DNA of 9,119 nucleotides, taken from contig CAYMSA010000067.1 in NCBI GenBank assembly GCA_964392965.1, forward strand, positions 1 through 9,119. Reading direction: 5' to 3'. Numbering within the stretch: position 1 is the first letter of the stretch; each line of letters opens with the position of its first letter. This stretch comes from CAYMSA01 sp964392965. Lineage in GTDB: Bacteria; Actinomycetota; Coriobacteriia; Anaerosomatales; Anaerosomataceae. A program made the translations under genes and the position numbers. This document shows positions 7,240 to 9,119 of this stretch, one piece after another. The notes below the pieces were generated by a model. That model saw only the letters and a program-made list of their open reading frames with translations. It was not told the origin of the DNA and did no database searches.

Positions 7240-8618
7240 GTGGCCACCGCCCGCCCATCGGCAGTGCCGCTGCGCCCGCCGACACCCTCACCCGCAAGCG
7301 CCGAGCGCAGCAGGTCCGCCACGAGCGTGCGCGTGATCGCACAACGCGCCCGCGTGGGACCGCGATCCCCGGCGCCATCGGTCTTCGCCGCACAGTCGCC
7401 CGCGCACGAGTAGACGCAGAAGCAGCCAGCGCATCCAGTGCGGCGTCGGACAGCTCCCGCGCGGATCGCATCTACGCGCGCGGTATCCACCATGATGGCC
7501 GAACCGTCCGGCTCGATGTGGCCGTAGAAGAACTCCTCGCGCAGCGGATCGTCCGGATGCAGGACCTCATAGCAGCAGGTCAGGTCGCCGTCAGGCGTGA
7601 CGCCGAACGTCGGACGGGGGTAGGAGCAGAAGGCGGCCGCACCGGCCTCGATGCGCGCGCCCGAATACGTGAGCCTCCGGCCGAAGCCGCGCGCCACCGC
7701 GCTCGCCTCACGGAACGCGGCCACGAACTCGTCTGGCTCGGGAGGCATGAGCACCGAGTCGATGGCGCGTCCCCGGACGTACATCGGCTCGGCTCGAATC
7801 GTGCGCGCCTGCGTGTGTTCGCAGAGGAACGCGACGCTCTCGGCCAACAGCCCGACCGAGCCGGCCGTGACCGTCATCCGGATCGCGTAGCCGACGCCCT
7901 CGCGCTCGAAGACGCGCACTGTGTCGAGCACGCGCGCGAGTGACGCCCCGCCGCTCGCGGTCACCCTGCAGGCATCGTGTACGGACGCGACACCGTCGAT
8001 CGAGACAGTCGCGTCATGGATGTGCGCAGCGAGGTAGTCTGCCTGGTCCGCGGTGTAGTAGCCGTTCGTGCCGATGGAGAAACGATGGCGCACGCCCGCT
8101 GAGGCCGCGGCGCCCTCGATGAACTCCACCGCCCGGACGAAGAGCGGCCAGCACGCGCCGACGTCGCCGCCGTGGAACGCCACGCGCAGGTCACGTCCGA
8201 GGCGCTTCGCGTTCTCAAGCGTGAAGCGAACCGCTCGCTCGAGCACGGGCCACGACATGTCCCGCCCGACGCCACCATCGCAGTAACAGTACGTGCACCG
8301 CAGGGTGCACTTGTGCGTGAGGAACAACGTGACACTCGTCGGCTCGAACTCCTCCGGCCATGCGGGCGAGAGAACGGAAGACATCGCCTCAGGCACATCG
8401 GAGAAGCGGGCGAGTTCCTCACGCGACAGGCCGATCGCCACTGCTGCCCCAGGATCTCCCGCGAGGGCACGGCGGAACTGCGTGACGTACTCGGCGTTCA
8501 CCTCGAGCACGAGCCCCTGAAGCGGCACGTAGAAGAACAGCGACTCGTTCCCGGCCGAGACGACGAAGACGCCCGGGGCGAGCACCTCGCCTCGCACCGC
8601 TCCCGGTTCGAAGGTCAT
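7236..8618 (-). CDS. Radical SAM/SPASM peptide maturase-like enzyme A
   Basis: This 460-residue enzyme is likely to cleave S-adenosylmethionine reductively to start radical modification of a peptide or protein. The radical SAM core carries C-x3-C-x2-C at Cys104/108/111. The usual GGEP motif is replaced by HGGD (149-152), an unusual change at a SAM-contacting position. A SPASM domain follows: C331-x12-G344 with C348/C349, then C396-x2-C399-x5-C405-x3-C409, and a last Cys426, enough ligands for two auxiliary [4Fe-4S] clusters. The first 95 residues form a separate domain (LFFYVPL at 27-33) shared in outline with enzymes C and D, a candidate substrate-recognition region. ATG 8618 starts one base after the stop of the Cys-repeat gene with no clear Shine-Dalgarno, suggesting coupled translation. 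An in-frame extension to 8783 is rejected because it lies wholly inside the repeat gene. The substrate assignment is inference. Confidence 0.92.
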   Translation of the reverse strand: MTFEPGAVRGEVLAPGVFVVSAGNESLFFYVPLQGLVLEVNAEYVTQFRRALAGDPGAAVAIGLSREELARFSDVPEAMSSVLSPAWPEEFEPTSVTLFLTHKCTLRCTYCYCDGGVGRDMSWPVLERAVRFTLENAKRLGRDLRVAFHGGDVGACWPLFVRAVEFIEGAAASAGVRHRFSIGTNGYYTADQADYLAAHIHDATVSIDGVASVHDACRVTASGGASLARVLDTVRVFEREGVGYAIRMTVTAGSVGLLAESVAFLCEHTQARTIRAEPMYVRGRAIDSVLMPPEPDEFVAAFREASAVARGFGRRLTYSGARIEAGAAAFCSYPRPTFGVTPDGDLTCCYEVLHPDDPLREEFFYGHIEPDGSAIMVDTARVDAIRAGAVRRRTGCAGCFCVYSCAGDCAAKTDGAGDRGPTRARCAITRTLVADLLRSALAGEGVGGRSGTADGRAVAT

Positions 8619-8619
8619 T

Positions 8620-8991
8620 TCAGCACGGATACCAGTAGTGACTGCCCACCGTGTCGCACGAGCAGTCGCCCTCACAGCTGCAGACCGCCTCACACGTGCA
8701 GACGTAGTCACACGAGCAGTCACCATCACAGCTGCACACGGCCTCGCAGGTGCAGACCTCGTCGCAGGAACAGTCGCTGTCACAGCTGCACACGGCCTCG
8801 CAGGTGCAGACCTCGTCGCACTCGCAGATCACGCCGGCATCGGTGGTCTCGCTGCTCTCCGAGCTCCCGCCATCGTCCGACGGCACCTCCGAGCCCTCAT
8901 CGCCGGATCCGCCGCACCCCGCCGACACCGAGAGAACGGCGGCGGCACCAGCGCCTGCGACGGTCGCCTTGACGAACATCCGCCGGTCCAT
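8620..8991 (-). CDS. Tat-targeted lipoprotein with ten C-x-C hexad repeats; candidate substrate of the radical SAM operon
   Basis: This 123-residue protein opens with a twin-arginine signal (MDRRMFVK, residues 1-8), a hydrophobic stretch (9-22) and a lipobox-like SAGC ending at Cys26. An acidic Gly/Ser linker covers 27-55. Residues 56-115 are ten consecutive hexads of the form C-x-C-[D/E]-x-x, with Cys pairs at 56/58, 62/64, 68/70 and so on to 110/112, grouped into 18-residue units. The tail GSHYWYPC (116-123) ends in Cys. The gene is first in the operon and is followed after 1 base by a radical SAM/SPASM gene, so it is probably the modified substrate, exported by Tat and anchored by lipid. 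ATG 8991 is chosen because it places RR at the N-terminus as is usual for Tat signals; an in-frame GTG at 9057 would add 22 residues. No known RiPP precursor family is recognised. A metallothionein-like metal-binding lipoprotein is the main alternative. That it is a gene is quite sure; that it is modified is inference from context. Confidence 0.85.
   Translation of the reverse strand: MDRRMFVKATVAGAGAAAVLSVSAGCGGSGDEGSEVPSDDGGSSESSETTDAGVICECDEVCTCEAVCSCDSDCSCDEVCTCEAVCSCDGDCSCDYVCTCEAVCSCEGDCSCDTVGSHYWYPC
8659..8820 (-). repeat. Three tandem 54-bp coding repeats (18 residues each)
   Basis: Units lie at 8767-8820, 8713-8766 and 8659-8712 and encode CDEVCTCEAVCSCDSDCS, CDEVCTCEAVCSCDGDCS and CDYVCTCEAVCSCEGDCS. 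By hand alignment units 1 and 2 differ at 5 of 54 bases and share a 41-base identical run (8780-8820 against 8726-8766). Units 2 and 3 differ at 9. Each 18-residue unit holds three six-residue subunits, so the array is a nested repeat. One extra C-x-C pair half-overlaps the array on its N-terminal side (Cys56/58). The unit length is a multiple of three, so copy number can change without breaking the frame. Confidence 0.95.
8917..8991 (-). other. Tat-type lipoprotein signal sequence
   Basis: Residues 1-25 of the Cys-repeat protein show paired arginines at 3-4 followed by M-F-V-K, which resembles the RRxFxK Tat consensus. An uncharged Ala/Val/Gly run follows, then S-A-G before Cys26. The residue at -3 from the cysteine is Ser rather than the usual Leu/Val/Ile, so lipidation is likely but not certain. 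The linker after Cys26 (GGSGDEGSE) is typical of a lipoprotein tether. Confidence 0.7.
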
Positions 8992-9086
8992 GCCTGACTT
9001 ACCGCGCACCGGCAGCTGGGCGATCCGATAGACCTCCGCCTTGCAGAGCCCTCGCACATCTCTTCGGGGTCCTCGTTCATCACAAT

Positions 9087-9108
9087 CCCTCCGCGTGGTC
9101 GCAGCATA
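9087..9108 (-). promoter_or_regulatory. Possible -10 hexamer and Shine-Dalgarno upstream of the operon
   Basis: On the minus strand TATGCT (9108-9103) matches the bacterial -10 consensus at four of six bases; any -35 would lie beyond the window edge. GGAGGG (9092-9087) sits 6 bases before an ATG at 9080. That ATG opens a frame different from the Cys-repeat protein, so this ribosome site may serve a short upstream ORF, or the true N-terminus if a frameshift separates the two. The remaining bases of 8992-9119 show no other feature I can support. Confidence 0.3.
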
Positions 9109-9119
9109 CTGGCGCTCGG

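Larger units (their letters stand above)
1..8991 (-). other. Single translationally coupled operon
   Basis: Junctions in order are: repeat protein to A, 1-base gap; A to B, 4-base overlap (GTGA); B to C, 4-base overlap (ATGA); C to D, 4-base overlap (ATGA); D to E, 2-base gap; E to U32-like, 4-base gap; U32-like to HemN-like, 4-base overlap (GTGA). No terminator-like hairpin with a T-run or internal promoter was seen between genes. Such packing implies one transcript and joint function of all eight proteins. Confidence 0.85.

Noticed and set aside
8619..8783. N-terminal extension of enzyme A up to 8783
   Set aside because: It reads the Cys-repeat gene in another frame, giving a Thr/Arg/Ala-rich stretch; the domain begins at ATG 8618 right after the substrate stop.
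8659..8820. CRISPR-like or regulatory DNA repeat array
   Set aside because: The units abut with no spacers, are 54 bases (a codon multiple), and code for an ordered Cys repeat in one frame.
8829..9107. Minus-strand 92-codon frame starting MLRPRGG
   Set aside because: Most of it overlaps the signal and linker of the Cys-repeat protein in a different frame with no protein-like pattern; only its start region, with a ribosome site, is kept as a finding.

Overview
The window is GC-rich with almost no non-coding sequence, and every supportable gene lies on the minus strand. The genes form one tightly packed operon read from right to left (about 8991 down to 1, running off the left edge). Three starts are ATG inside ATGA or next to a stop, two are GTG inside GTGA, and no gap inside the operon exceeds 4 bases. 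The high GC, GTG starts, Tat-type signal and large number of oxygen-sensitive radical SAM enzymes suggest an anaerobic, high-GC bacterium, possibly an actinobacterium. That placement is inference; no taxonomic marker gene is present.

Layout in transcription order. (i) 9119-8992: a short upstream region with a weak -10-like hexamer, a good Shine-Dalgarno sequence, and an ATG that leads into a different frame from the first gene. (ii) 8991-8620: a 123-residue protein with a twin-arginine signal, a lipobox-like cysteine, an acidic Ser/Gly linker, then ten consecutive C-x-C-[D/E]-x-x hexads (20 cysteines) and a short aromatic tail ending in Cys. (iii) 8618-7236: radical SAM/SPASM enzyme A. (iv) 7239-6040: radical SAM enzyme B, with extra cysteines before its core and no SPASM domain. 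(v) 6043-4682: radical SAM/SPASM enzyme C. (vi) 4685-3297: radical SAM/SPASM enzyme D. (vii) 3294-2230: short radical SAM enzyme E with a SPASM-like tail. (viii) 2225-1293: a peptidase-U32-like protein with many cysteines. (ix) 1296 to the left edge: a HemN/HemW-like radical SAM enzyme, cut by the window end.

Proposed working model (inference). The operon encodes one secreted, lipid-anchored cysteine-repeat protein and a set of six radical SAM enzymes plus a U32-like protein that modify it. Modification would occur in the cytoplasm, where radical SAM clusters survive. Tat would then export the already folded or cross-linked product, which would be anchored to the membrane by its lipobox cysteine. 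The window contains no ABC transporter, peptidase or immunity gene, which fits a displayed structural or redox product better than a released bacteriocin. The exact chemistry (thioethers to the acidic residue after each C-x-C, epimerisation, hydroxylation, metal binding) cannot be read from sequence. The repeat, its Tat/lipoprotein delivery and the six-enzyme operon do not match any named RiPP class I can recall, and are the most promising new system here.
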